Shown: one piece after another, positions 1-58,479 of the stretch | How the letters are laid out: every line of letters starts with the position of its first letter | Numbering within the stretch: position 1 is the stretch's first letter | Assembly (NCBI GenBank): GCA_009760855.2 | Contig: WPIO01000068.1 | Coordinates: 1,566,001 to 1,630,000 of the forward strand | Direction: 5' to 3' | Length of the DNA: 64,000 bases | Source: Cristatella mucedo | Lineage: Eukaryota; Bryozoa; Phylactolaemata; Cristatellidae | The notes under the pieces: model-generated | The model's input: only the letters and a program-made list of their open reading frames with translations | The model's database searches: none | What the model was told of the DNA's origin: nothing | Made by a program: the position numbers and the translations under genes

Positions 1-279
1 GGTGCACTCAAATACTATCGCCTTTATTGCACTGCGTGCCAGAAGGTCTCCAAAGTTTTTCTTTTTGCTCCTACTTTACCTTCATAGGTCTCTGACAGGC
101 CCGCATCTGCGTGTAGTAATACTAATAATAATAAGTTTGTATATGTCCCCAACAAAACTATATCATGTTCTAGGCTGTTTTAAATCTTCTCTAACTGGTT
201 ATTGATAACTTGCAAAGTATCAGTAAGCATAAGCGGTTACAGGAGAATTCACATGGACTCATAAAGTGCTCTGAGGAAC
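1..279. other. Window start, no assigned feature
   Basis: AT-rich sequence with no recognisable exon, repeat head or RNA gene. It is presumably an intron of UNC79 upstream of window exon 1. A few short open frames are at chance level. Confidence 0.5.
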
Positions 280-1190
280 TGGTGGGATGTATGATAATAA
301 TAAGAATATTAATATTAATATATTTCATATAGTGCCCTCAGAGAACTCAAGCTCCCTTAGAGAACTCATTTCTAGACACTTTACATTTGCTGCAAAGGAA
401 GCACGATCGAATGGCTAGTGGTAGCATGCTCTATAATGACAAGCATGATGCGGTTAGGGGTTACATGCACAGGGTCAGCATGTAAGTGTGGTTAGTAGCA
501 GCATGCAGTGTCAGTACACGTAAGTACACAAAGGACGAACCACGTGGACAATCATGATAATACTAAAAGTAATGATATACTTGATAAAGCGCCTTCAGAT
601 AACTCAATCTCTTTCAAGGCGCTTTACATTTGCCGCAAAGGAAGCACGGTCGAATGATGAGTGGTATCATGCAAGATAGTAGTGAGACGTGAACCCACTA
701 TATGTTGTGATAAATAGATGCGTTTTTAGTTTCGTTTTAAATGTTTCAAGCCGGGGGATGTGACACGAGTAGGAAGTGAGTTCCAGGCTCAGGGAGCATA
801 CGAACTAAATGCTCGGTCTCCAAAGGATTTGAGGTTTGTACGAGGTATAGGTAGACAGTTTCCGAAAAGCGGGTGGTATGGTGCTTGCTTGTAGGAGAGC
901 AGATCTGATAAGTAGGCTAGAGGCAAAGAATGAAAGGACTTAAAAGTCAGTGACAAAAGTTTGAAGTCGATGCGTTGCTTGGCTGGGAGCCAGTGCAGGT
1001 GGCGGGCGAGAAGTGGTGTGATGTATCAATTCCAACTCTCACGACAGGCAAGCCTAGCTGCAGAGTGTTGGGCAAGCTGTAATCGCCTGATTGCACATGC
1101 CAGTAGACTAGCAAGCAGTTTCAGTTTTCAGCTCCAGAGTTCGAGAAGTCGAGAAAGGGATGTCAAACATGCGTGGGCTAATTTAGCTTT
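280..1190 (-). mobile_element. LINE family 1 (CR1/L2-like) 3' fragment with nested second tail
   Basis: On the minus strand this reads the degenerate C-terminal end of the reverse-transcriptase ORF (about 720-1190), then the 3' UTR and a GCGC-type terminal stem with a short ATT-rich tail at about 290-400. A second 3' tail of the same family (about 545-690) is inserted in the first, with ACGTG on both sides as a possible target-site duplication. It closely matches the copy at 55490-56220. Decayed and non-coding. Confidence 0.75.
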
Positions 1191-1378
1191 GTTTTTCAGT
1201 GTCGTAGTGTCAGGGGATGTCGTGAAGTCAATCTGAGCCGAATTCTGGTTTTAGGAGCATACCAACTAAAGGCATGGTCTCTCCAAAGGATTTATTTTTG
1301 ACTGATTCAAGAGACAGCTAAATTACCTGATTCAGAAAGTGGGTGGTACAATGCCGAGCTTGATTAGGAAGTAGTGTG

Positions 1379-1753
<375 letters not shown>

Positions 1754-1815
1754 ATACAGTATATATATATATATATATATATATATGCATATATGTGTGT
1801 AATAATATTATTAAT

Positions 1816-1840
1816 AAACAGGGCACTACATAAATGTGTT

Positions 1841-1874
<34 letters not shown>

Positions 1875-1895
1875 CATTTATGTAGTGCCCTGTTT
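1816..1895. repeat. Perfect inverted repeat, 23-bp arms around a TA-rich loop
   Basis: Arm 1816-1838 is the exact reverse complement of 1873-1895; the 34-bp loop is almost pure TA. The right arm is the 3' end of the minus-strand SINE-A copy that follows, so the left arm is an inverted duplicate of the SINE terminus. Confidence 0.9.
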
Positions 1896-2050
1896 GGAGA
1901 ACTTAATCCCCTGTTAGGCACTTTTCATAAGCCATGAGGCTGGTCATCAAATACATTAATCTTGACCTTTATCGTTAAGAGGTAATCAAATACGTTAGTT
2001 TTGGCCTTGATCATTAAAGGCAAGCGCCTTAGTCACTGGGCCAAACCCGT
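1873..2050 (-). mobile_element. SINE-A, minus strand
   Basis: Read on the minus strand it has the A-box-like TGGCCCAGTG, a head with paired GACCAAGGTC-like motifs, and the terminal AGCGCC...GGGCACTA stem shared with other SINE-A copies (13455, 17175, 40325). The head is diverged and has an internal partial duplication (two TCATCAAATAC-like segments). Confidence 0.6.
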
Positions 2051-2260
2051 GTGGCTAGGCCGAGCCAGAGAACGAAGGGACCTAACAGTGAGTGATGAAA
2101 CCTTCTAGTCAATGCCCTGCTCGGTGGGAAGACTATGCAGTCAGTAAGAAGTGGTGCGATGTGGTAATTGCACCGTTCAAAACAGCCGAGCCCAGCAGCT
2201 TTTCAGCCTGGGTTTTTCCAGCCAACTCTTAAGTGTCTTTTTGGACCTAATGGATGACCT

Positions 2261-3289
2261 GTGATTAGTGAGCGTTGCAGCAAGCACATGCTGGTTTCGG
2301 TCGAGAGCAAGAAACACTGCCTGATTTCGAAATTAGGGGCTGGCAGCAGCCTGAACATGTTCAAGTTGAACAACTGTTAGCAAGCAGCGCCCTTGACACT
2401 TGACTTGTTTGATTGTTGTCGACCGACCCTAGTGCAACATTTGGTTTGATACTAGCTCATGCAGTTCAAGTATTGTAGATTAGCACGGTTCGTTTCATTT
2501 GCTTCGAAAATGCCCTTTTACCTGGCGTGACTTGCGATCGCTATGCAGTTCGGCTGTGCAAAACTGTGCAAAGGGAAGCTTCTGTATTGCACGCACGCAC
2601 ACCGAGTAGTATAAAAATATCAGAATCCCAAGCTCGCTTTCGTTGCTGCGAGCATTCGAATGGGATGAAATCTTAGCTCTGAAGAGAAAGGACGAAGGAT
2701 GAAAGAAAGGACGAAAGGACGAAGGCCTGTCATGTGTAGTCCACGGGTTGAGACCTCGGACCATCGGAAGCGCAAGGTGTGACTCGCATCGGCTATCGGT
2801 TCTTCGACGAAAGTCAACGAGACGCGTGTGCCTGCGTTCAGGCCTTCCTGGAAAGGAGGGGGGAGGGGGCGGCGGCTGCGGCTTTACTGTTCCTCTAGCT
2901 CTGTGCTGCACTCGCTGCCCGCCCGCTGGACGGCCTGCTTGCCTGGACGATCTCACCGCTTGCCTGGACGATCTGCCGGCCCGCTCGACGATCTGCCCGC
3001 GCCTGGACGATCCCCGCCTGCGCCTGTCTTGCCTCTGGCTCATCACCCATCATCCAGCAGCAGCTGTTTCGTGCTGCTTTCGAAATTTGATTCGTGACCT
3101 CTGCACTTGATTCGTGACCTCTGCCCTTGAATCTTGACCACTGATTGTTCGGTGGGATCCGGCAGCCATCCGGCAGCTGTGCATAGCCTGCTCTCGTGCA
3201 GCTTGTATGATACAACATTTGACCCGCTCCCTTATAAAGACTAGTCATTTGTCAGCTTACTCCGCTCGCCAGATTACTTTTGTATTCAG
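2261..3289. other. Presumed UNC79 intron; GC-rich tandem segment, no exon found
   Basis: 2800-3030 is GC-rich with an imperfect repeat of GCCTGGACGATCT-like units. 3087-3127 is a 20-21-bp tandem duplication (TTGATTCGTGACCTCTGC). Long open frames on both strands here carry no recognisable domain. I searched for the family segment preceding MEL (reading like FILMFDLLLKQ) and did not see it. Confidence 0.5.
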
Positions 3290-48620
<45,331 letters not shown>

Positions 48621-48828
48621 TACCGTCGGCTTTGTGCTGCTGAATCTCTCTTCAGCAAAGCTTACTAGTCGTGGCAAAAGCACTTAACGTAGTATTTTGT
48701 TCTGCTGCAACCGCCTGATTGTGTGGACAGCCCCCTCAGTATCCCTCTCTTAGCTGCTCGGCAAATTTGCTGTTCTTTGACTTTTCATTTTCTCTACTGC
48801 TATTCTGACCCTGGAGAATGCATACAAG

Positions 48829-48910
<82 letters not shown>

Positions 48911-49559
48911 TCTCTCACTCTCCTGCTCTCTCTCTCCTCTCTCTCTCCTCTCTCTCTCCTCTCTCTTTCTCTCTCACCCTTTCTTCCACTCTCACTCTCC
49001 CTCTCTCCCCCCCACTCTCTCTCACTCTCCCTTTCTCTCGCTCGCTGTAGTTTGGTTATGCCTTCCCCCCAATGACATGTTCATCTGCTACCCTGCAATG
49101 TCTAGTAGTGTTGAGCTCTTGTTCGGCTCTGCCTTGCATCGGTGTAATGGCCGATAAGAGCAATTATTATTTCAAAATCTGGTTTCTCTAGCGAGAGTGC
49201 TGCCAGCAGCCAAGATTGGGGAAGCCGTTATCTACCTTTTCGACACTTATCAATTGTGCACTTTGTGTCACTGATATCAGTCTTCGTTATTATGTGTGTG
49301 TGTTTGTGTTGTCTTCCCTGCATTTTGTAAATATGATTGCTGCATACAAAGCCCGCAGGTGTGCTGCTGTTGCTGCAGACCGAAACAGTCGTTTAAGCTC
49401 AGGTACTGTTGCATTGTTCGTGCTGCTAGCTAGGCACCCACGTTTTAATGAGCGCGTGTTTAATTGGGTAAATGAATCTTGTGTGTGTGTATATATATAG
49501 CAGACGATGAGATGTTCTTGTACTTCTTTAAAGCTTCAATTTACTCTGACGATCGGTGC
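48621..49559. other. UNC79 3' UTR / downstream region with (CT)n tract
   Basis: It begins at the stop codon. A (CT)n and CT-rich tract spans 48829-49050. No AATAAA or ATTAAA hexamer was seen by eye, so the cleavage site is undefined. Confidence 0.5.
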
Positions 49560-52020
49560 AGATTAACGACCGGCATCTTATGCCATGCAGAAAGTTTCCC
49601 TGTCGGCTCCGCCGCGGTCTCATGAGAGGTAGCCAGCTGATTTCCCGCTAGGGTCGCAAGGCTGGCTGGCCACACCTGCTTAGAAAGGCGAAACGTCTTG
49701 GCGGCTCTCGCCTCTTCCCTAAGACGCCTCGGGAGTTTTCTCCTCTCGTTCTGCAGTGTTTTGGACCCTACCTACTCGCTCGCCGGTCGGCCACTTCCCT
49801 GCAACTGCTGAGGGGGGAGCCCGAAGCAGCCGCCTCGTCTGACGGTGGCTGCTTCGGCACTGAATCCGGGGCCGCCATTTAATTTATCAGCCTGGACGCA
49901 TGCGACGGCTTGACGGCGAGGTCGTTTTGCAGTTCTTGGGTGCGAAAAGAGGGAGAGACGAGAGACAGAGAGTGAAACTTGAGGTAACTTGGGAATTTCT
50001 CGTATACGTCGCCAGGTCGTCTCCATTAACTAGGAGCGCGGTCGAAAAGAACTATATTTCAAGGCATCCACCACTTTCACTAATTTTTCTGCGTAAAATC
50101 ACGTCGCCGCTATACGCGTTAAAAGACCAGCTCGGCGGTACTGCGTGCGACGCCATTGAGCAAGAAGAGATATCGCGGCGCCACTGCTTTCAAACCGAGC
50201 GACAGCTTCAGGCGGCCGCTGTTCTCTCATGTTTTTCTCCGGTCTTGACGTTCTGAGTCTGAACCTCCTAAAATAATAATAATTACAATTAATATATTTG
50301 TATAGTGCCCTTCGGACAACTAAATCTCTATCTGTGCAGTTTATGTATGCTGAAAATGTCGAGTTTTAATACGGCCAGTGAAAACTCGCAACAGCGTCAG
50401 CACGCGTAAGAAACATATGACAATTCGCGAGGACCCAGGAAATGCTGCGACGAACAGAGGCGATTTTCGCTTAGGCTTAATTATTAATTAAGGCTTGATA
50501 TTAATTAATCGTAATTAATATTAATTAATATTATTAATATATTAATTAATTTTCGCTTAGGCTTAATCATCAAGAGATGCGCACGACTGTAGCAATGGAA
50601 GCTTCACTTTTTGGGCTTCTTTCCAGCACTTTGCTTCTCTCAGCTTTGTTCCAACATCGACGATAAGCCAACCCGCCACCCGACCTTACGCGAGATGACG
50701 TCGTCTCAGCCATCCGCAGTAGCGGCTGCTCCTAAATTGTGCCACCCTGTCCGCCTCCGATGCAGCTGCTAAACGGCAGCTTGCTTTGGCCAGCTGCCAG
50801 CCAGGTTCGGCCAATTAGAGCGTCGGTCTCGCCACCCACGGCACGGCAGGTGGCTCACTTTTTACCTGTCCATCAGCCAGTACGGACCCTGTTCTCACGC
50901 GATATCCGCCTCCATTAACCACTCTGGTACGATGGAGAAAAACACGCTATCGCACTCCCAGCTCACTCGCAGAAGCGTCCGTATAAACGTTCATGCGCTC
51001 CGCTCGAACGTCTGCAGTTATCAGGAGTTCACGGCTTCGCATCTCTTAGCGTAGCGACATAAAAGCGAAGGTCTCATTAAAGAGGTGATAAGGGAAAGCC
51101 CTTCTGAATGACCGCGACCTCCTAGTACGAATGCGTTCAGCTAAGAGAGCGGCGTGCTGCACTTGTATCCGCTCGTGCCCTGACGACGTATACATGCCTT
51201 TGCGATCACGCCCACGACGGTCGGCGATCCGTTGCTCGAGGCACCGCAGCTCTGCAGGATTCAGTTACGGTTGCACGCATCGAGCGAATTCCCTGGAGTC
51301 TCTGGATCAGCTACGGCCGCTCACTTCCGCGATCCTTAAACGCTCCTTTAGCTTGACCTTTAGACCTTTAGCTCGGCTCTGCCGATTCCTCTCGAGTCTG
51401 AACGCGGCTCTTGCCAGACGATGGCAGCGAGCCATCTCTTACTCCATTAACACGACTGCACGCTTCGTACGCTTTGCATGTCTCGCTCTCGCAGCTGTCG
51501 ACTCGGTCGGCGGACGGATTACGATCCGTGTGTAGACAGGTTCCAGAGCGCGGTTGCGCCTGTGACTTTCTTTCGTGCTGACTGCACGGGCGGCCGTACG
51601 ACGCACGACTTCCTCGGAGATACGAACGCGTGTCGGCGAGGCGATTCCAAAGCGACGTGCTCGCCAAAAAATAGCCATTAAATATAGTCAGTGGCCATTC
51701 TTAACCCCGCCGCCCCGCCCCGGCCCCCCGCCCCCAGAGCCGCAAGTAGAGGGTGATTTTCACACTTTAGTGCAGAGCTTGGCCGTCGAGCGGCGATGGC
51801 TGCCTCTTTTACTCCGAGGTCTCTAGCGCGGCTTAAAAGAAAGTTCGGAGTCGGTTCCGCGCTAAGTGGGGTCCTTCGCTTAACCAACTTTAATGCCTAG
51901 GCTAGGCACTTAGTCCCACAAGATTCCTCTTAGCCAACTTTCGGCTGCCAGCCGCCACTGCCACTGCCGCAGCTTTATACGCTATCGCAATTCAACGAAT
52001 TTATCAAACGCCTTTTCTTA
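49560..52020. other. CpG-rich block of unknown function
   Basis: GC-rich, CpG-dense sequence with few simple repeats, interrupted by a LINE-1 tip (50270-50345) and a TTAATTAA-rich patch (50480-50560). The word CCATTAA recurs several times. Open frames on both strands lack homology. It could hold a promoter or first exon of a neighbouring gene; unproven. Confidence 0.35.
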
Positions 52021-52110
52021 ATTGTGCATCTGCTAAGGTCTTGCAGCCGTTCTACTCTTTCAAAAGAAGCGTAGCTTTCTCGACATTTCTGGTTAATCCT
52101 CGGTACTCTG

Positions 52111-52202
<92 letters not shown>

Positions 52203-52203
52203 C

Positions 52204-52274
<71 letters not shown>

Positions 52275-52290
52275 TTTCTCTCTCCCTCTT

Positions 52291-52326
<36 letters not shown>

Positions 52327-52327
52327 A
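52111..52327. repeat. (CT)n microsatellite
   Basis: Long CT runs with CCCTC and TTTC interruptions. Confidence 0.95.
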
Positions 52328-53279
52328 ATGTACCCGCGGTACCTTTGTTGGGTCCACAGTACCACGGCAGCACACTACAGTAGCAGTAGTGGCTGAAGAA
52401 GAACAGCAGACCCATTAATACACTTACATTCTCTCCCTGTGCGCGTAGCTTCTGCATCGCTTCCTGCTATTTGCATCATGCCGCCTGCAGTGTTGTCGAT
52501 TCGATCTCCAGACGTGCGGCTGCACGCAGAAATACTCGTATGGAACAACGGCGACGAGGATGAGACAGTATGCTGTCACAGTACAGCGGATCCAACAAAA
52601 ACGTCTGATGGTCCACCTACTTTACTCTTATTGGAAGTTCGCCTTCCCTGCCTTTTCGGGCGCTCCTACAGGTTACATAGTTAAACTGTGTGCGCGCAAT
52701 GATTTTTTTTCGTTGCTGTCGTGTGGATGCGTATTTCGCTAAAGAATGCTTACGGGTGAAGTGCTCTGAAATGGGTAGAACACGCAGAAAGATTATCGAG
52801 AGGCTCGTAAGTTAGGCGTCCCTCTAACACGGACACAGTCTTACGACTTCTACTCCTCGTCGAAAATTGGTCGTGTTCCGGTGCACACGAAGTCTCTAAG
52901 CAACCCGGCTAAAGCAAGCTTTTGCTCGGCAATAAAATCTCGCAATACGGGATACCTAAATACAATGAGAGAGAGAGAGAGTACATATAGTATGGAAGAA
53001 AATGGGCAATAGTAGTAGCAGGAAATGACGCCAATAGAAATATTTAGGCTCGTTCTCATCATAACTTTCATTCGGTTTCTTCCCACACGCATACGCTTAC
53101 TAGCTAGACTTAGGAGCACATGAAGTGATTATCAATCTGACTAAGCGTTTGCATCCAGCTATGGCTACGGCTTTGTTACCGTTTTCTTACCACGCAAAAG
53201 AAAATATCAGGATTAGGACTATCAATAACACATGCTCGCATATTCAGCTGAATGAGTTCCATTTAAGGTGCACACAATG
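52328..53279. other. Intergenic, nothing assigned
   Basis: Short GA run at 52968-52981; no recognisable gene or repeat. Confidence 0.5.
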
Positions 53280-54900
53280 TCGATATAATAATAATAATAC
53301 ATTTATTTTGCGAACTCGGAGAAGTAAATCTCTTTCTAGAAACTTTACACAGATGCTGTACGGAAAGCACTACCTAATGATTGGTGGTAACATCTGCAAG
53401 CAGCAAAGTATAAGTATAAGCAGATACATGAAGGACGAAGAACGAATCAGAAAGACTTGGCCAGATGCTGTAAGAAACAGGTTTGCGTTTTAAGTAGTTT
53501 TTAAATGTCCTCGAGTCAGAGGATGTTGTGCCGCGCATCAGTAGTGAGTTTCAGGCTTTGGAAGAGTAAAAGCTAAAACCACGGTCTCCAACAATTTTGA
53601 GGTTCGTACGAGGTATGGCCAAACGTTTCGAGTCAGGATTGCGGGTTGAACGGTTCTTAGCTTGGCGGGGAGTCGATCGGATAGGTAGACTGGAGCAAGA
53701 GAATGAACGGACCAAAAAGTAAGTGAAAAAACCTTGAATTCGATGCTTTGCTTGATCGGGAGCCAGTGTTGGACAGTGGGAAGTGGTTCAACGTGGCATT
53801 TGTGACGCTCCTGACAGAGGATCCTAGCTTCAGAGTTTTGCATAAACTCTAAGTGCCTTATTGCATTAGGCCTGTAGAAATTCAAGCAGTAAATTACATA
53901 AGTAATGACGGGATGTCACAAACGCATGGACCAACTTGGATGTGACATCATTGTCTAAGAAGGCAAATTTTTTTCTCAAAAGGACATAGCTTAAAATAAG
54001 AAAACTTGATTGTTGAGCTGATGTGACTGCCTAGTGAAAGGTCTCTTTGGGACATGATAATCACATTTCGTGCAAGTTCTACTGGCTGAGTTGGTGGAGC
54101 CAAAGCTTTGAGAGTTAAAACTTCTGAGTCGTACTTGGTTTGCCCATAACTAGTAAGTGGTTCTATTGACATTCAATTTGAGACAATTTGCTTCCATCTA
54201 TGTGCGGATGTCAGCAGTACATGGAAAAAAGGAGTAAAGAGAATTAGACTAGCTGCATGGCTGGGTGGGATCAACAGGCAGTTAGGTACAGCTGTGTGTC
54301 ATCGGCATAAAATAAAGAAGCCCAGGTAGGCTGCAACCTTGGAAAACACATCGGCAAGAGAAAGAACGTTAATTGTGAAAAGCGGCTGATCAAGTTTAGA
54401 GTCCTGAGGTTTCCCCGTACTTACTGTAAGTGCTTCCCTCAAATGATCTTTGCCCGTTTACACCAGTAATAGGGAGTCTTCCACTGAGATAGGATTCAAA
54501 CACTTGCAGTCAAGTGGCAGTGATGTCCAGGCAAGATGAAAGGCACTTGGGAAGAACTTGGCGATTCATAGTATCAAATGCAGCCAAAGATCGAGCCAAC
54601 GACGAGCGCAGCGACTTTACCCAAGTGTGCATCAATGATAAGGTCGTTATTTACCAGAAGCAATGCTGATTCTTTTGAGTGATTAGCTTTAAAATCCGAC
54701 TGAAAATTACTTGCTAATTTGGGCGTTTCCCTCAGAGAGTTTAGCTGGTCGGCCACTATTCATTCCAGTGTATTTGATAGGAACGGCAGAAGAGAGACTT
54801 GTAGGAAATTTCTCGATCTCTCTCGATCTGCGGTGGCTCTCCTACTTATTGGCCTACTCACTGCAGGCTTTTTGGAATGCGCAGGAGGGAACACAACGTG
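53280..54900 (-). mobile_element. LINE family 1 with reverse-transcriptase relic, longest copy
   Basis: The 3' tip lies at 53285-53345 and the C-terminal relic at 53538-53885 (VHSLAPVYLSDRLP). Towards the 5' end of the element a frame at about 54540-54610 reads SLAAFDTMNRQVLPKCL, corresponding to RT motif A (usually with an extra Asp). A roughly 60-residue neighbour frame lies at 54574-54756. Several frameshifts; not active. Confidence 0.75.
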
Positions 54901-55489
54901 AGGCTAAAGACATGCATGGCAGCAGCAGATCTATGCAAGATAGAAGTCGGGTAGTTTTAATTTAGTATAAGGGGCTAGAAGACTTGTTTGACTGGGAGAG
55001 GAATTTCAAGATGAGGTCACTCACGGCTGCCTCAAACACAGTCACTTAGGTGCAGCACAGAAATTCAGCAAGAAGCTGCTGTTTTGACTTACGTGAATTG
55101 CCACTCGAAAGTCTTTCTGCCTGCGAAATCAAACCCCTAAATTGTTTCTGTATAACTTTGCAGCTACGTTTGTCTGTCGTAAGCGTCGCACCACCACATT
55201 TCACTATCTCACACCGACCTGCATTGGTTCTTCACTAAGAAGCGTATCAACTTCAAGGTTTTGTCACGCACGTTTTCTAGCTCTTTTATGCACTTTGTCT
55301 AGCTTACCTATAGGAAGTGCTTGTCAATCATGCTCTATACCGTACCACCGTTCCTCTGAACTGGTAAACTTATATCTGTAACCATAAAATATTTCGTAGA
55401 CCTTTCCTTTAGTTCAAATAGTCACAAATCTCGGAACTTAGTCCGACTGACCTCACGAGGTTTACTGACTTGATAGCATTATGATAACA

Positions 55490-56300
55490 GAAATAGTAAT
55501 ACTCTTGAGAAAGCACCCTCAGAGAACTCAATCTCTTTCTAGGCACTCTACATTCGCTGCAAAGAAAACACGACCGAATGGTGAGTGGTATCATGGCCGA
55601 TACAGAACTTGAATAACATGGTTAGGGGTGACGTGCATAGGGTCAGCATACAAGTATGGTTAGTGGCAGCATGCACAGTGTCAGCACGCATGAGTACATA
55701 TAGGACGAATCAAAAGGACCCACTAAATGCTGATATAAATCGTTTCGTATTTAATTTCCTTTTAAATGTGGTCAAGTCAGATGATGTCGTGACGCAAGTC
55801 GGGAGTAAGTTCCAGGCTTTGGGAGCATACGAACTAAAGGAACGGAATCCAAAGGATTTGAGATTTCTTCGAGGTATTGGTAAACTGTTGAATTCCGAAA
55901 AGCGGGCGGTACGATACTTGGCCAGGTGGGGGAGTAAATCTGAGAGACAGGCTGGAGCCAAAGAATGAAGTGACCTAAAAGTGATCGACAAAACCTCGAT
56001 GTTGATCCGTTGCTTGGCTGGTAGGCAGTACAGGTCGGCGAGAAGTGGTGCGATGTGGCAACTGCGAAGCTCTCAACAGAGAAGCCTAGCTGCAGAGTTA
56101 TGCGCCAACTGTAAGTGCCTGATTGCATGTGCCGGTAGGCCAGCAAGCAGTGAATTATAGAAGTCAAGACGGGATGCCACAAATGCATGGAATAACTTAG
56201 ATGTGACATCCCTATCTAAACAAGCCCCAATTTTAGCAATGTAATGAAGCTAAAGTAGGTAGACTTGATTGCGGAGCTAATGTGGTCGTCTAATTAAAGG
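55490..56300 (-). mobile_element. LINE family 1, best-preserved C-terminal end
   Basis: A 93-codon minus-strand frame (55710-55991) reads LHSLAPACLSDLLPHLAK... NLKSFGFRSFSSYAPKAWNL, the conserved C-terminal tail of CR1/L2-like LINE proteins. The 3' UTR and terminal stem (AGCACCCTCAGAGAACTCAA) are at 55500-55560. A second frame overlapping at 55772-56209 shows a frameshift. Confidence 0.85.
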
Positions 56301-56349
56301 TCACTTTGGAAGATGACACCTAGACTTCGTGCAGATTCAACAGGAGATA

Positions 56350-56720
56350 CGCTGGCAGAGCAGGTTTTGAGCATTCAGAAGGAAGTTAAAACGCATCTGT
56401 TGCTCACCGCATTTGCTGGCTCCAGGCATTCGAATTGTTCATTAGGTGCTCTAACGTGCTGGAGTTGTGCAGATGCCATCCCTGATCAATTAGCAGTCTT
56501 TTTATCGAGAAAACCTTAGAGGATTGGAAGTAGATTCAGTTGGTATGGCGCTGGATCGATTTCTTACTATTGCTGCTATTTATACAAAACCACAGTCGTT
56601 CTGGTTAGCCGCTAAATTTTAGTATTTTGTGTCGATTGAAAGTGCCTCGAAAGGGATTGGATCCTCTGAGGGTGCAATTGCAAATTTATTATTATTATTA
56701 TTATTATTATTGTCTGTCGA
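56350..56720 (+). mobile_element. LINE family 1 fragment, opposite orientation
   Basis: A short frame with EVKTHLLLTAFAG resembles the LINE C-terminal end; the plus-strand terminal stem AAAGTGCCTCGAAAGGGATT...GGGTGCAATTGC and an (ATT)n tail end at about 56712. Confidence 0.6.
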
Positions 56721-58479
56721 TACTTGGAGAGCATGAAAGGCCATCAAAGAGGCATCGGCTCACGCCGGTGAATAATGGAGATATCCACCAATGCCAGAGC
56801 ATACTTACCAACTGATTCATCAGCGCATTGCAAAGGCTCATACAAACCTGACGAGCTGACCCAGCTGAACTCCGCATTCACACGCTGAGAGTGATTGATG
56901 CGAGGATCCGGAGCGTCTCGCCCGCTCTGCTCGAAATGCTCGCTGCTTGGCCTGAAATCGGCTGGCCGACGCGGCGCGGTAACGGCCACGCAGCAGCTCG
57001 ATGCTGTCAACTCGGCGTGCAGACGAATGTAAATCCGAAACCCTAAACTGCGCTGCGGCGCATTTCGTTGCCAGTACCGAATTTCGGGCCAGTCCGTTCG
57101 GGAGCTCGACATTTGCAAGTGCAGTGGCCATCGGCGGCACACCTGTCCTTCCTTGGAGCGACCTGTCCACCGCCACCGAGCGCCAACGGCACTGCTACAG
57201 TCACACGTGCGGGCGCATCCAAGGCTGAAGGTCACCTTCCATCGCCGTCGCCACGTCTGCTCAGCCTGGCAGTAGACGGACGGTGAAATGCCACGGGATC
57301 GCTGGCCAATCACCGATCGCCAATGTTAGGACTGGCGTCGCACTGTGATTCCCCCACTGCTGCACGCTGGGTTTCACACCAGGCGGTCCTGGTTGTGGCA
57401 ACGAGTGCACGAGCGTGCTGCGCCCTAGCTCGAGGGCCGCTTTCAGCATCCGATATTTGTCGCATCGCAGCTACTTTAGTGCCGATCCGCTTCGTTCCAC
57501 CGAGCCTTCCAACGCCGTACTGCATCCATATTTAACTCGCTGGCGCGTGATGCCAGCTCTAGAAATGTCAGAGAGGCATCGGCATGGCCACCGCCACTGG
57601 GCCCTGTACGCGTCAGCGTCAATACTAGCATTTTCGCCCAAGAGAAAGCCATTTGCTCTTACTGGCTATACGGGCAAGCATAATCGTATGTCACTTACGC
57701 ACAGTATAATAAAATGTAGCGAAAATCATCTTTGACTAATGATTGGAAAAGACCGTTATATTTAGCAGTCAAAATAGGTCATGCGAACCCAAAGAGCGAG
57801 GAGTGGCACAGAGGATATCGAAACGGCAGCATAAATCAGCTTGATTGTGACTGATTTTCATTACTGGCGGTTCCTGAATCATAACAGTTAAGAAAAGACC
57901 GTGCGATAACCTTTGGTCAAGGCGTCACAAAGCCCTCAGGCGTGCGATAGGCAGTCAGTTGTGCTTCGGGAGTGCCTTGGTATTGGATCTGGGTTTTGCC
58001 CTAGCCATTGAGCCGTTTGAGACTTTTTGCAAGTAATGGCGGCTGTCGAATTCGGCATACCTGAATTCACTGGTGCAGCACCGACAAGTCGGTAGCCACG
58101 ATGCCAAGTTCAGGCATCGCCGGTATTCGTTACTAGTTGGCTGAAATGGGCGCAGTTAAAAGGTGTGCTGTGTTTATGGCCTATATGTTCTGTATACACG
58201 TGAAAGCCGCTAGAGTCCATTTGTAAGAATATCGGACGGTCCTAACAACAAAGTTGGTTCAGTGCGGGTGGCTCGTAATTCACTCGTGATATGTTGACAT
58301 CGCTCCGGGCCACCAGTTAATACAGCCCCTGGTGATTAGCATGCACTAAATCATTAACAGGTTAGCATGGAAAACACAGAAGCGGAGAAAATTAACTTTA
58401 TTAAGGCTCAAGGTTCATTGAGCATAGAAGTTATGTCTCTGGCTGGGAGATAATTATGTAGAACTACCTACAAGTGGCG
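56721..58479. other. Intergenic; CpG-rich block at 56830-57550
   Basis: The GC-rich block shows long open frames on both strands without recognised domains. 57560-58480 has no recognisable feature. Confidence 0.4.

Noticed and set aside
2495-3046. 183-codon minus-strand frame, Arg-rich
   Set aside because: It arises from GC-rich tandem repeats; no homology or splice context.
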